A DNA stretch of 64,000 nucleotides, taken from NCBI GenBank assembly GCA_030762935.1, contig CM060900.1:386036132-386100131 (forward strand), read 5' to 3'. The notes below the pieces were generated by a model. That model was not told where the DNA came from. It saw nothing but the letters and a program-made list of their open reading frames with translations, and did not search any database. Position numbers and translations under genes: made by a program. The number at the start of each line of letters is the position of its first letter. Position 1 is the first letter of the stretch. This document shows, in pieces, positions 22,535-34,589 of this stretch. This stretch comes from Hymenopus coronatus (taxonomy: Eukaryota > Arthropoda > Insecta > Mantodea > Hymenopodidae).

Positions 22535-25075
22535 CAATAGCAGGAACTGAAAGATGCCAGGTATAGTGCAACACGTTTCGAAACGGGCCTTAGAGACCAC
22601 GCCTACTCCATCACGTCACAGTTATACTTGTGTGCACCGAACCTCAATCCGGCAATTTCCTGATCCCGTACCGAGCCCTACCCATGAATACTCTACGCAT
22701 CTAACACTAACCACAGCATTTGCAGCTCTAGTAGGAGCAAGCTGCATAGTCTTAGTCAACAATGAGAGAATGTGGTCCCTCCCTCTGCCGCCACGATAAC
22801 GCCATTAGCTTCCATCATCGCTCCAAATCTTCATCATCTGCAACAGAAACAAACAGGTCACTAATTGTTTCAGCATTGGGCACGTTGTCATCATTTAGCT
22901 CTTGTTAATGACGGGTTCTAGAATATTACACAAAACCTAACTGAATCTCCTGTTATGGATCCCTTTTAACATCATCAAAAACAGCGTTAAAATTATACTA
23001 GGTAGGAAGATTAATAACGCCCAGAAGAGCAAATGGTAGCATGTCAACTTTTGTCAAATCACAGCACAAATTACTGCGAAATGGTCCCGTTAAATTATAC
23101 ACATTTCAAAGTGAGATATTTGATGTGCTACATTCACAGGGGTTTCCCTATCCATTCTTCTGTGAATATTCCTAAAAAAGCTTATTTCTATATCTATTTT
23201 TGCTAAGGAATGTTAAACCCTCATAAGGAATCAACAAAGTCCTAGAAGTCATTTTCTAAATTATTGGAACTATAGCTTTTACTTTCTGCGTAGGTATGGT
23301 AATTCCTGAGGTCACTGCTCTATAATAATTAGTATGTTAACATCAAAAGTATATAAACAATCCATAGTACTTTTACGGCTATAATTACATGTTTGTATAA
23401 GTGATTTACTTAATGTTCTTTTATTTATTTTATAAGTTGTTACTTAAGCTATGCTAACGTGTTCCAAGGCAGAACTGATAGAAACTACACCGTTGGTTTT
23501 AACAAACGACACCCTCCATTGTCTGTAAAAGCAGTGAGAATTTGAGGTTTTCCTTTCTTTCTTGTGAATGCATTAGGGTTACAAATGCTTGCTCGGTAAA
23601 AGTCGCTAGTATTTACTAAGCAGGGTATTTTTCTTTGTATTCACGGGTCACCTGCTCATGGTGACGCTAAATGCCAGTTTTGGCGGTAAATATTAGCCAA
23701 TCTGAATTAAGAAAGCTTTAGACCGACATCTTTCCTCGTTGGCCCAATTTCAGAATTGACACAGTTTCTAGTATCTTTCCGACGAGGAATTCACGTCGCT
23801 TTTTGAAAGAATTCCACGCTATAATTACAAAGTGAGATGTAAGTGGAATGTTAAGTAACAGTGTCTCTTCTGGAAGTGTGTAAAATTGTCAAAAGAAACG
23901 TTCAACATCGCTGTTTGTCGAGTTGACTTCACCAACAGTGTTTGATGCTCCGTCGACAAATAAATATCCCAGTGAAACAGAATCCCGCTGGTATTTTCAA
24001 TTCTACACAAATGTCCGTACCTACATTCTTTCCTATTTCCACCCTGAGAAAACTCAACAGCTCTACCGACTTCTAACCCTGAGACAGCTACGCCGAGTCA
24101 GCGAAAGAATCAACACTCTCATAAAAGGTATGTGACAAATATCCAGGTCCTAGCATCAAATACGGTGAACTCACTCTCAATTTCTGTATTTCTCACTCGA
24201 CTGACAAATCTAAAAGAGCATACAGAAAGTGTCTCCACACACTATTATAGATCAACGATAATTAAGTAATAGCCATGTGGGCAGTATAAACATTAACATA
24301 TACAAAAATATATAAAACCGCGAAATATTATTAGCAACAAAAAATGATCTATAGCAACTTTCAGCACAATATGTAACGTCGTTTTGGATATATTACTTAA
24401 TTTATATCAATTTTATTGACAAAATTCTAAATCTACTTTTCCTGACAGATATCGTACCCAAAATATTATAGTTTAAAACTACATTTCCTAATACCTTTGT
24501 AACAAAATGTTTGATTGGAATTTAATAGGCTTTTATTTTTTCTAAAAAAAAAAAAAAAAACATTTTAAACCGCATAGCAAATAGAGAAAAAGGAGAGTCT
24601 GAATGTATAAATTATTTTTTTATAGTAAACCATTACAAGTATCAACATTTCAACACCATTTTATTGCACGAAATCAGGAGCACATTGAGGAAAATTTAAA
24701 AACCTGTAGCTCCAATTTTGTGGGAGAAGGTAGACTCTGAATATGGAAAAATAACGCATAAACTGAACCTGAGAAAAATGGCTTTAAAGTTTTATATGGA
24801 GAGTCATTTAACCAGCGCAATGCTTTAAAATGGCGTCCGAAACGTGTTACATGCATCCTAGGGGAAGCAAGCAGTGCAAATATGTACTTAGAGCGTGGTA
24901 CATTTTGTGCACCAAAAACCCAAAAATTGATATTTTTGACCAAACACTAATAAAAAAAAACAGTTGCGTCCCCTTAAGAAAGCATTGCCAATACGTGCCA
25001 AATGATTGCACATATACCTTGCTATGCGGTAATCGCCGCACGTTTGTGAACAGATTTAAATTGTTCATAGCTAAC
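22535..25075. other. No gene seen
   Basis: An 81-codon frame at 22554-22799 lies in a GC-richer patch and is unrecognised. A run of 17 A is at about 24544-24560. Frames of 60-98 codons elsewhere have no recognisable domain. Confidence 0.4.
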
Positions 25076-25411
25076 TGTTACCTACAGTTTCCTTTCCATT
25101 CTGGATCCATTGCCGCACCTCCGTGAGGAGACGTGCCCTTTGCATGAAAGTAGGTGAATAGGTCACACCTGAGCGTAATGTACACGTGCCAATAATGATT
25201 TTTACTTCTGGAAGTTTCTTGCCATGTGATCAGAGGTAATTTAGCCCAGAAGGCTGAGTTTCAACTGTGAGTCTGGAGCATACAGTGCAGTCGAGAGATA
25301 GCCGCAGAGGACGAGCGAGCGTGGCAGCCACGAGAGAAAAGCTGTACTGCAGCATTCCAATAAATACTGTTTGTAATCAGTTTTGAAGCAATTAGGACAG
25401 AGTTTGTTACA
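25076..25411 (+). mobile_element. Candidate solo LTR, relative of the one at 21.0 kb
   Basis: Begins TGTTAC and ends GTTACA, fitting LTR TG...CA termini. It shares ACTTCTGGAAGTTTC, CAGAGGTAATTTAG (decayed TATA position), GCTGTACTGCAGC, an AATAAA (25360 region) and TTTGTAATCAG with the 21.0-kb sequence. No internal retroelement sequence accompanies it. Confidence 0.45.
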
Positions 25412-25434
25412 CTGTTTACGCCTTTATTTTAAAC

Positions 25435-26600
25435 TAGCTGCCCGCCCCGGCTTCACATGGGTGGTGTACCTAATGAAAAAACTGAAATGGCAACGCTTCC
25501 ATAACGTGGCAGCTAACCGCTGAAATAGGTAATGCATTACATTAAGGAACAGTCACAAAGTAACATTCATGCTTCTGCCGAAGTTCTTTCTTTCCTTTAC
25601 TCCTACTGTTTTCCACCCCCTTCATTTTCTTCTATGTCAAAATAGCAATTTTTAAGACTAACAATGGCATTACTAAAGTGCAAGTAGATTTGGTTGGGAA
25701 ATTGATAAATTTATATTTGATGATAGCTTTGTGTATTAAATTCTATTTAACCCAAAATGTTACTTATCAAATGTGTTAAGAGCACCACAATTGCAGTGCG
25801 ATGGTGACGGGGGTATCTTCATGTTCTGATGAAATCAACTTTAGCTAGCTTATGTACCACATAGCCTCAAATAACCAACATCTGCGATAGGTAGGGTAAC
25901 CTAAAACGGTTTATTATCCGGGTTCCATCATTTCTCCACCATTTTCAGATTCCAATAAAGATTGTTTATTTGTATAGTTTTTAACTTGTTCATTTTAAAA
26001 AATTATAATAACAAAAATATACTTTATACGTGAAACAAGTACGTCTTCATTTCGTTATTTAAACGGGTGACCAAGGGAACGATAGTTAATACATAACAAA
26101 TATATTTGATCTTCGCTTTTATCTTGCGTCATTGACTCTATAGCCGGGTGCATTCCCTTAGCATCAAATGGGGAAGAAAAATAGAGAAGTATTAAACGAA
26201 ACGAGCCGTCGGCAGGCTAAGGCCAGCCAGACGGTATATTAGAGGTGTTTCCATTCTTGCTTGAATTTAACTACGTACTGACGGGAATGTGGGTTGCAGG
26301 ATAGCGTGTGAAAATGAGGCTGGGGAAATAGTACTAGGGCCATCTAGCGGCAAATAAATCAGTACGTACTATAGGTGTTTCGTCGACAGGAAAGCTTTTT
26401 TATTTTAAACGATAGTAGTAAGGAAAGGACAGTTAATGCATAAAAATGTATTTGAATTTCACTGTTGCGTTGCGTCATTGTCTCGATAAATAACATTGAA
26501 TGGGGAGGGAAAATAAACAGTTGCGACTGAAATTTAGCAACAAATGACCGTAGTAACACTGCCAGCTGGCAGCTATTAACCGATTGCAATCCCTTGGTAC
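25435..26600. repeat. Retroposon-like unit with diverged internal duplication
   Basis: It starts with CTAGCTGCCCGCCCCGGCTT, a motif that recurs in insect retroposons in my recollection. Within it, 26060-26200 and 26405-26520 are diverged copies of each other: ACAGTTAATGCATAAAAATG against ATAGTTAATACATAACAAAT, then TTGCGTCATTG in both, then AATGGGGA with AGAAAAATAGA or GGGAAAATAAA. No coding capacity. Confidence 0.5.
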
Positions 26601-26977
26601 TGTTTACTGATTCATATTATGAGAATTTAAAAACTTTCCCGAACGATTTTTAAACATTTTACTTTATACAAACCTTGTCGTGACAATAACGAATACAACA
26701 AAAAATAATTCTTCAATTTTGTGCAGTCGCTCGGAAGTGATACGCGTACATACATTATATATACAGGCTGAAAATTATTTAAACCGACAAACTCTGGGAG
26801 GTTGTAGGGGACACCAAAACAAATATTTTCCTAAATGTCATTTTTTCCTATGAGGATTATTTAAACCGGTAGAGGGCGAATTACGCCCTTCAGTTGTCAT
26901 GAATGCAATTTCTGTTGATGGTAGGAATTGTTTTATCCACCAGTATAGTGTGCATACTGTACAGTATCTGTTTACTA

Positions 26978-28046
26978 ATGGAGCGATACACCTGTACACT
27001 GATATGGTTGGTGCGTACTACGTAGCGCACCACAATGGACGAGCTGCACAGCGTCTTTATCAACAACAATATCCTAATCGCTGTACCCCGCATTATACGA
27101 CGTTTACTGCTGTGTACCAACGTCTGCGCGAGACCGGGTCATTTAGCAGAGGACCTGGACAGGGACGCCGTCGCACAGTAAGAACGCTGCAATTTGAGGA
27201 AGCTGTCCTGCGGCATGTGGAGCGAGATCCTTCTATCAGCACTCGTGCAATTGCGCGTAACATGGGGACGAATCAGACGAATGTAAGAAACGTCCTTCAT
27301 GAGCAATACTTACGTCCATTTCACCTACAGCGTGTCCACAACCTGGAACCAGTTGATTATGCACCCAGAGCACAGTTTTCGCAGTGGTACCTGGAACAGT
27401 GTCAAATGCATCCTACATTTCCATCCTCTGTGTTGTTTACAGATGAAGCAACGTTTGCGCGTGATGGAGTATTCAACCTGCACAATTCGCATGTTTGGAG
27501 TGAGGATAACCCACATGCCACAGTTACTCGCGCACATCAAGTGCGATTCGTCGTTAATGTGTGGGCCGGTGTTGTTGGGGACTGTTTAATTGGGCCACAT
27601 CTCCCACCTAGGCCGTTAAATGGCAGGCACTATCACAATTTTCTCGCCAGAGCATTGCCAGAATTGCTGGAGGATGTCCCGCTCCCTACAAGACAACGCA
27701 TGTGGTTCCAACATGACGGGGCGCCGGCACATTTCAGTCGTCCTGTGCGTCGATTCTTGAACCGACAGTTTGCAGAAAAGTGGATTGGAAGAGGTGGTCC
27801 TGTACCATGGCCTGCTCGATCCCCAGATATGACCCCTATGGATTTTTTTTTGTGTGGGGAGAGATGCGCAACCTAGTTTACAGAACTCCTGTTGAATCAG
27901 AAGAGGATCTGGTTGCCCGGATAGTAGCAGCAGCAGGAGCAATTAACGGCACTCCTGTAGTTTTTGCCCGTGTTAGACAGAACATGATCCGTCGGTGTCA
28001 GCTTTGTTTACATGTCAATGGAGGCATTTTTGAACCTCTACTGTAA
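26978..28046 (+). pseudogene. Transposase of the DD41D element, frameshifted
   Basis: The main frame (26899-27876) holds a helix-turn-helix (NGRAAQRLYQQQYPNR, YQRLRETGSF), a second HTH region (STRAIARNMGTNQTNV) and a DDE domain. The first catalytic D is in LFTDEATF and the second in WFQHDGAPAH. The third is in SPDMTPMDFF, with 41 residues between the second and third, hence DD41D. At about 27852 the frame breaks at a T-run followed by TGTG. The rest (WGEMRNLVYRTPVESEED to GIFEPLL, stop at 28046) continues in the next frame. The probable start is ATG 26978 (MERYT); a second shift at about 26992 would join it to TDMVGAYY. Both breaks fit a gain of two bases. The element is therefore likely inactive unless the breaks are errors or are bypassed. 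Confidence 0.85.
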
Positions 28047-28074
28047 TTTAAGTAATTGCGTTGTGGTCATGTTT

Positions 28075-28148
28075 TGTCTCTTGGTAATAAATAATGCAAA
28101 AGTGTTTGTTGTGTCTCTTGGTAATAAAAAATACAAAAGTGTTTGTTG
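28075..28148 (+). terminator. Tandemly duplicated poly(A) signal region of the transposase
   Basis: Two 37-bp units (28075-28111, 28112-28148), each with CTCTTGGTAATAAA followed by AAAAGTGTTTGTTG. Each has one AATAAA. They lie 30-100 bases past the stop codon. Confidence 0.7.
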
Positions 28149-28554
28149 GTTTTTTTGATGTTAGAGAAATCTTCCTCTACCGGTTTAAATAATCCTCATA
28201 GGAAAAAATGACATTAAGGAAAAGTATTTGTTTTGATGTCCCCTACAACCTCCCAGAGTTTGTCGGTTTAAATGATTTTCATCCTGTATATATAAAAAAG
28301 AGGAATAGAGCAGGGAAAATGAGTCCGATATTTTAAAAGATGATGAAAATGATCGTTTTTGAAATTTGATGTTCTTTGAATGACTTTCAGAAGAAAGGCA
28401 TACGGAAGCTGTAGATCAGAGATCATAACTTCTCGAAAAGACAAGTCAACAACATGGAATGTCTAAAAGGTTAACTCCATAAATAAATCAAAAATTGTAT
28501 TATAACAAGATCTATATTTAAATAATCTCTTAGAGCTTACAAATAATAGAAAGA

Positions 28555-28770
28555 AAACTTCACGCTTTTTCCTCAGAAATGTCAACATACACAATTTATT
28601 TGTCATGAAAATATCTTCCACATATTTTATTAAAAATCGCTAGGACATTTTTGAAAAATAAAATATCACGGAATCTATTTCCACATAAGGGTAGTTTGGG
28701 GTGTAATATTTTTTTGGAAAGCTCCCTATCACACTCTAAATAGTTGTCCAGTTAGCTTCCTCTCCCTCTA
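28555..28770 (+). mobile_element. Foldback family, left-arm fragment
   Basis: Ordered matches to the left arm: ATTTATTTGTCATGAAAATA, TATTTTATTAAAAATCGCTAG, TTTTTGAAAAATAAAAT, CACATAAGGGTAGTTTGGGG. It is about 270 bases past the DD41D element. Confidence 0.6.
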
Positions 28771-28774
28771 TATA

Positions 28775-31170
28775 TTGTTATATTATATTAGTAACTTCAC
28801 TTAAATAATTAAACATTTGGCTTAAATACAACATTATATGTCTCTTTGACTCGTAGCTTTAAATATTTTCAGCGCAATCTGAATCTTATCCAAGGTTGTA
28901 GTACCCGACTGAGGCAAATTTATGTTAAACATTTTCAGTAGATCTAACAATAGATTCCTATGCTCCGAGGAAATATTAGAATTTATGTGAAAAGCAGTAC
29001 TCTCTACAACGGCTCAGTGGCGTCTTTACGAGATGTGTTTAGGGACTGAATTAAAAAACGTTCTGTACATGTGCTAAGAATTTTCTTACAAACAATATGT
29101 TAGGCTCTGCAGCTTTATCATGTGCAGGAAGTTTAAACTCTCCATATCGTTTGACAAATACTGGGTAGCATTACAATATGCGCGACTGTATGATGATATA
29201 TGTTGTTTGCACAAAATTTGGTTAACCGAGGTGGTGTGAAATGTCACAGGGACATAAGTAATAGTAAAGGTTGAAGTCGAACATAAGTAGCAAATGTCAG
29301 CTTATTAGAAAAATCCGCCACCTGTGGTTCTAAAGTAATTTCACTCAGGAATAGTTGAGTTGTTCTTAGTATGAAATTTCCAAGGGTTGTCCATGCGGAT
29401 TTGCAAAATAATATTACATTTAGAATGATCTAGAAAGCCTCTAAAGAAACGAAATAAAATACTTGCTAACAAATTTGAGTGACAGCAGTGAAATACTTAA
29501 ATTGAAAATTCTGTCTTTGAATTGAAATTGGCAGTCAGTATGATATGAAACACACATATGTAATTGGTTGTCATCTTTATGGAACATTAAGCTGGAACAT
29601 GGAAATTTATCGAGCGCTAGAGGCTCTCATTAGTCATGCTTGTTATCTGAATAGTAATACAATGTTGGTCAATTTCACCTGGAATAGACAACAATTTGGC
29701 GCGAGCTTTATGCCAGTAGAGAGGAAACTGATTTTTTTTATTTTTGCGACCGACGACTTGCCCAAGCTTCTTATAGAAAAAGCAGACGTGGGCCCATCAT
29801 TGGTACGATCTGTTCCTGGTGGACTCCATGTGGCATCCTGAAAACTACGCGAAACAATCCCCCAATTTCTAAAGGGTTCCCTATTTCTTCTAGGGCGTAA
29901 GAATTTCAAGGATTGGCTAACGGTTTTTGCAGTTTCTTTAATTGCTAAGATATTTCAACCAACTGCTGGTGCACCTTATTGGGAGAGATAGCGGCCAGCA
30001 TATTATTTGAGTTGGTTGAAACTAGGTCATCCCGCTGTCCTGTTAGGGTTCTGTCGGTTTCAATATGAATGGCCAGTTGAAACCAAGTACTAACCGAAGG
30101 CGTTATTTAACGCTTCGCATACTACGTCATATTTTCTCATCCTCCTTCTGTCGAGGATTCACTTCTTCATAAAGGGAAAGAATGTCACACACATGGTCCT
30201 GTGTAGGTTCCGTGACTTCCAATACCCGCTGAAGCAAGTGGTACTCTAGGAACTCATCCTGTATCTCTAAAGTAAAAGCGTCTCGTAAGCTATCCTTAAG
30301 TTGCGTTCATTTAAAATCAATAAAATATTGGTTTATGAGGTTCGTCTCAACCACTAGCAGTGGTAATTGAATCAAAAGTGTAAAGAGAGAAGCGAATGAC
30401 TTGCCCCAGTTTATCCTCAATAGGCTCCGGGCCAATCAATGAACAGATGAAGGTGACAGCGGGCTGTTATTCCATAAGCACTGTGTAAACAAACCAGTTA
30501 GAAAACTTCAGTGATGGCTGTATTAAACAAGGTCCGTTGCACCGGGGTAAGTGTCAGAGGTGGATATAATGACGTTTATAAGGAAGGTGTGTTAAGTTGA
30601 TGTGTCAGAAGGCTCTAAAAGGGTTGATGGAGGAAAAGGAGCTTCATCACAAATAGAAAGAACGTGAGACATATAAACTAACAAGATCCTTTGATAAGAT
30701 CTGAATATGCGTCACTGGTCTTTCCTGCACTACTGCGGTCGAATATAACATGCTAAAAAAAAAAATGGATGATGGGACTGAATAATAGCATTAAACTAGT
30801 TGAAAGACAAGTACATTGCAATTTGAGCACGGCATAATGAAATCAGAATTGTATGTCGCATATATTCCTTTTAAATCAAAAAAACAAAAAAAACATTGGA
30901 AGCATGTTTCCAGGTAAACCACGAGGATATTTAAATTTATTTTCAAATGATATACATTAATGGTGACTTACAATGTCCTGAGTACTTTGAATCTGCTCAT
31001 CATAGTTTAACTAACTAAAATTATTAACATCTAGAATTGGTTAAACTATGATGCCGAGGACTTACGACATTGTACGACGTCATGGGGATGTGTCTGCTCA
31101 AAATAATTTAAAATCTCCTTGTGGTTTACCGGGAAACATGCAAATCAGTTGGAGAATTTAATGTCATGCC
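28775..31170. other. No gene seen
   Basis: No coding or repeat family was recognised. An imperfect inverted repeat at 30998-31013 and 31039-31053 (CATCATAGTTTAACTA against GGTTAAACTATGATG) is small. Confidence 0.4.
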
Positions 31171-31295
31171 AGGATGTTGCCATGATAGTTCAGTGGTTAG
31201 AGCAATTGGACAAAAACCAGGAGTTCTGTGGTTTGTATCCCGGCTATGACATAGCATTTTCCATTCTGACTCTTACCTTTTTGAACCCCCGTGCT
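31171..31295 (+). mobile_element. tRNA-like SINE head, degenerate
   Basis: TGATAGTTCAGTGGTTAGAGCA is a good A-box region of a tRNA (TAGTTCAGTGGTTAGAGCA). CTGTGGTTTGTATCCCGGCT is a damaged B box (GGTTTGTATCC). The following GGCTATGACATAGCATTTTCC is probably SINE body. An adjoining ATT-rich tract follows at 31320-31370. Confidence 0.5.
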
Positions 31296-32234
31296 ACACA
31301 TCGTTTGAGTGGAAGACACAATTTTTGTTATTATTATAATTATTATCACTATTGTTACTTCTGTCGGAATCATCTTCGTAGTCACAATGACTAGGCTTAC
31401 TACTACCACCACTACACTCATGACCGCCACATCTATCAGTACTTCGCTACCATTACTTTATCGTCGAATTTCCATGATCATCAGTTACATGTTTGAAGAA
31501 ATGATATACAGACACTTAATTAAACAAAAATACGGATAGCATTAAATATCAAGTGCGTTCGTCTTGTGACTGCATATTCTAGAAAAGAAGTCCCTCAATG
31601 TAAACTGCCTCTAATTTTTTGTCTATTTCTAATCATAAATTTAGATGTATCAAAAATATTCTTTAAACTCTAAAAAGCCAGACACAAGTTTACTCTGTAT
31701 ATCGCTACCTTTCTTCACAAATCTCCACGAAAACTTTCATTGTTTTATGCCAATGTAATCCAAATGTGTGCTATTTTCTTAAGACTTCTTACATTAACTT
31801 ACACTTATAATTCAGAGCCGTTTGTGGTTGTTTCGCGGGTGTCGACGTACATATGTACCAATCCGTACTATTAGATGCTCCGTATTAGCAAATGCAGTCA
31901 TAGTTTAGAAAAATCAGAAAAAGGGATAAAAGTGATGCATCAATAGATAAAAGGCCAAAGAGCTGATTAAAAAGAGAGGGGAGAGTGAAAGAAAGTTAAT
32001 TTGAGCCCTGTCAAACGCCCTTTCAGGCCACTGGTGCAATAAATGCAGGTTTCCTGGAGGATGTAAAGAACGTGGCAGCACTCACGAACAAAAGAAGTAC
32101 TTACCCAGCGTGGAGAAAGTAGATAACGAAATGGACGTGGTGGCTGGAGACCATAGACATTCAATTTATGAACCCCGACAGATTTACGAAAACACTTGTA
32201 AAGACCGAGACGGAACCCTTGAGGAGCGCTTCTT

Positions 32235-33055
32235 ATTTTCTCTACACGTACTATGTACATAGTGTGTAGAGAAAGTCTTGTAATGCACCAAAAAATTCGA
32301 TATCGAGCTTTCACCGGAAATACATGTTTTGGGTCCTCCTGAATCCTAAAACGAATATTTTTACAAAAAAGGTCCGTGAATGCGTGTGAGTATAGCTCGA
32401 AAACGAATAGACCGTTAAATGCCAAATTTGGTATTTAAGTTTGCTTTCTTCCAAGGATGTGACACCACCAGCTACCCTTTACATGGAAAAATTTTCTAAA
32501 ATTTTAATTTTATCAAAAATTGCTCTAACGATTCTGATTAAAATGTCATATATTAAAGATATTTGCATGACAAATAAAATGCATATCTTGAATTTTCTGG
32601 GAATAGTCTGGATGACATCTTTACTCTGGATGAATTTTGCGAAAGTTTGCATAACTGGAAAACCGTAAGTGACAGACAAAACTTACTCAATGGGAAATGT
32701 AGATCTTGTTAAAAAACACAATTTAGTTATATACATTTTTTCGTGGAGTTGATGTTTTTGAGATATTCCTGGTTATTATTTTCAGCTATAAAATACTTAC
32801 ACTTTTCTCATACGGGAATTTCTCAACTCCTGTCCATACACACAAAGGAACTTCAATCACATAGCAACTTTAGCCTATGGTATTCCCTTATTTCCCTTCT
32901 ACATACAAGGAAGCACGTAATGAGACGATTTCTGCTAAAGTTTTCTCGGTTAGCAGAAGTAAATAGAACAATGAGCTTTTTAACAATAATTTTATAGAGA
33001 TGTAGATAAAGTAATGTGAATGGAACACATACGATTTTTTCTTGAAGCTTTATGG
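32235..33055 (+). mobile_element. Foldback family, long single right arm
   Basis: Matches the right arm from CACGTACTATGTACATAGTG (inner end) through GAATAGACCGTTAAATGCCA, CTAACGATTCTGATTAAAAT, GCATATCTTGAATTTTCTGG and TTTGCATAACTGGAAAACCG, and on through the outer part (CATACGGGAATTTCTCAACTCC, AAGTAATGTGAATGGAACA). About 820 bases. Its abrupt start exactly at the loop side suggests half-element formation. Confidence 0.8.
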
Positions 33056-33059
33056 GATA

Positions 33060-33586
33060 CTATTAATCGGATGGAACATACATGAATGTTTCAATCTGGA
33101 TAAAAATTACTATTATCAGCCGTAACCGAGATTCAGCGGATAGGCAGACCTTTAGATTTGCAGATGGCAATAAAAAAAAACATGTCACAGTTCGTTTTTT
33201 TAGCTAAGAGATCATTGCAATAAAGCATTACCATTGCCATAATTGCTCCATTTGTCTGTTGCAGGATTGACCAATCTCCCATATCTATTTAGTTTCCGTT
33301 GTCTCTTTTAATATATCTCCTCTTTAGTACGACTTAACAAGTATAATTTGAGAGAAAATAAAGTTTTTATTAATTTTCCGGGAAGCCAGTAAAAGATCTC
33401 GTAGACTACCGCGGCTAGCGTCGTGTATAATATGATTGGTTGCACCTGCGATTGTTGGTGTTATGCGGGCAAATGGTCAGAAGGAATCTTTCGGGTCCTC
33501 TAGTATACAAGAGTGACGCCTGCACCATTCTACACTGACATAAACGCTTGCACCCTAATACATCTATTATATCGCAAGAGTAAATC
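33060..33586. other. No gene seen
   Basis: AT-rich DNA between a foldback arm and a SINE. Nothing was recognised. Confidence 0.4.
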
Positions 33587-33597
33587 CGCAAGAAAAG

Positions 33598-33863
33598 TGT
33601 CGCCCTCCGTGGTGTAATGGTAACCATGCTAACTTCATATACCCAAGGTCGCGGGTTCGCGGAGGACGATGGCTTTCTTCGGGCGTAAAAATCCTTAGCA
33701 TGGCTTCCTTCGGAAGGGAAGTAAAGCCGTTGGTCCCGTGTCGTAGATTTACGGCACGTAAAAGAACCTCAAAAGTAAGCAATCTTCCGCGCCCAGCGAA
33801 GAATGGGACATTGAGAACCACAGCAGTTAAAGAGCGTCCATAAATAAAACTTCATTTCCATTT
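33598..33863 (+). mobile_element. SINE family A copy with exact 11-bp target-site duplication
   Basis: Head TGTCGCCCTCCGTGGTGTAA, A-box-like TGGTAACCATG, then a B box shortened by an internal deletion (GCGGGTTCGCGGAGGACG), full body and the end GAGCGTCCATAAATAAAAC followed by TTCATTTCCATTT. The same 11 bases, CGCAAGAAAAG, lie before it (33587-33597) and after it (33864-33874), marking a retrotransposition event. Confidence 0.93.
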
Positions 33864-33879
33864 CGCAAGAAAAGCGGAT

Positions 33880-34589
33880 AGGTAACGTGGCGATTCACCC
33901 TTGCCCGAGCCCACTCTGGCGACTCGTTTCTGGGTCCTGGCTCCTGGCATGCGCGCCCAAACAAGCCACGCACATGTACAAAAAGGGGCCGCCCAACCAC
34001 TTCAAAGCCCACCAAACGCAAACCACACGGACAAGCGCCGTAATGTATATATTGTAAATAGTGAAAGTGAGTAGGAGTCCGTGTGTGCGTGTATGGGTGA
34101 GTGTGTGTGTGTGGGTTAATGTCTGAGTGTGGATCTGTGTATATATTGTGTAATGTACATATGTAAATATGAAAAACACAACAAAAACAAAATCTCAAAT
34201 AAGGATATTTTGCTAAAAAGAAGTGTGTTCTCTAACGCCCAAAGAGCGCCTTGTTATGGTTTCGGCAAAAACCACAAAGACAGCAAAATAAGTTATTAAA
34301 TTATAAATCAAGTAACTATAACCTATAAGCCGGGTCCAATGTACCGGCACAGGACTTAAACATACATAATACATGACCTTGGCTTTGATACACCGCAATG
34401 AAGCGCTGAAGATGAGCCCAACATGAGGCAACCAGAAGTCAGATATATCAAATCTAGTAAAATGTATCGACGTCACCATGGAAGTAATTATTTAAAAGTT
34501 AAGCATCAATCAACACTATTATGGACTGTGTCTCATACGTTTTTAGTTGCTATCCAATGCTGCATTTCATTTTTACCACATATCCATAG
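33880..34589. other. No gene seen; GT-rich tract
   Basis: An initial GC-richer patch (33890-34040) of unknown origin, then a GT-rich imperfect microsatellite at about 34080-34140. The minus-strand frames of 88-123 codons crossing it are low-complexity artefacts. Confidence 0.45.

Larger units (their letters stand above)
26764..28286 (+). mobile_element. DD41D mariner-like transposon (rosa/Visitor type), nearly complete
   Basis: A 1,523-bp element bounded by inverted repeats of about 112 bp, left 26764-26875 and right 28174-28286. Each starts CAGGNTGAAAAT, then ATTTAAACCGACAAACTCTG, and ends at CGGTAGAGG. The arms differ at few positions. A TA dinucleotide borders each end (26762-26763 and 28287-28288), consistent with TA target use, although the flanks are TA-rich and so ambiguous. 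One broken transposase fills the interior. This is the youngest-looking DNA transposon in the window. Confidence 0.88.

Noticed and set aside
31967..32425. 152-codon minus-strand frame
   Set aside because: Overlaps a foldback arm; no recognisable domain and the same frame is not kept in other arms.
33895..34179. His/Thr repeat protein on the minus strand
   Set aside because: Translation of a GT-rich simple repeat.
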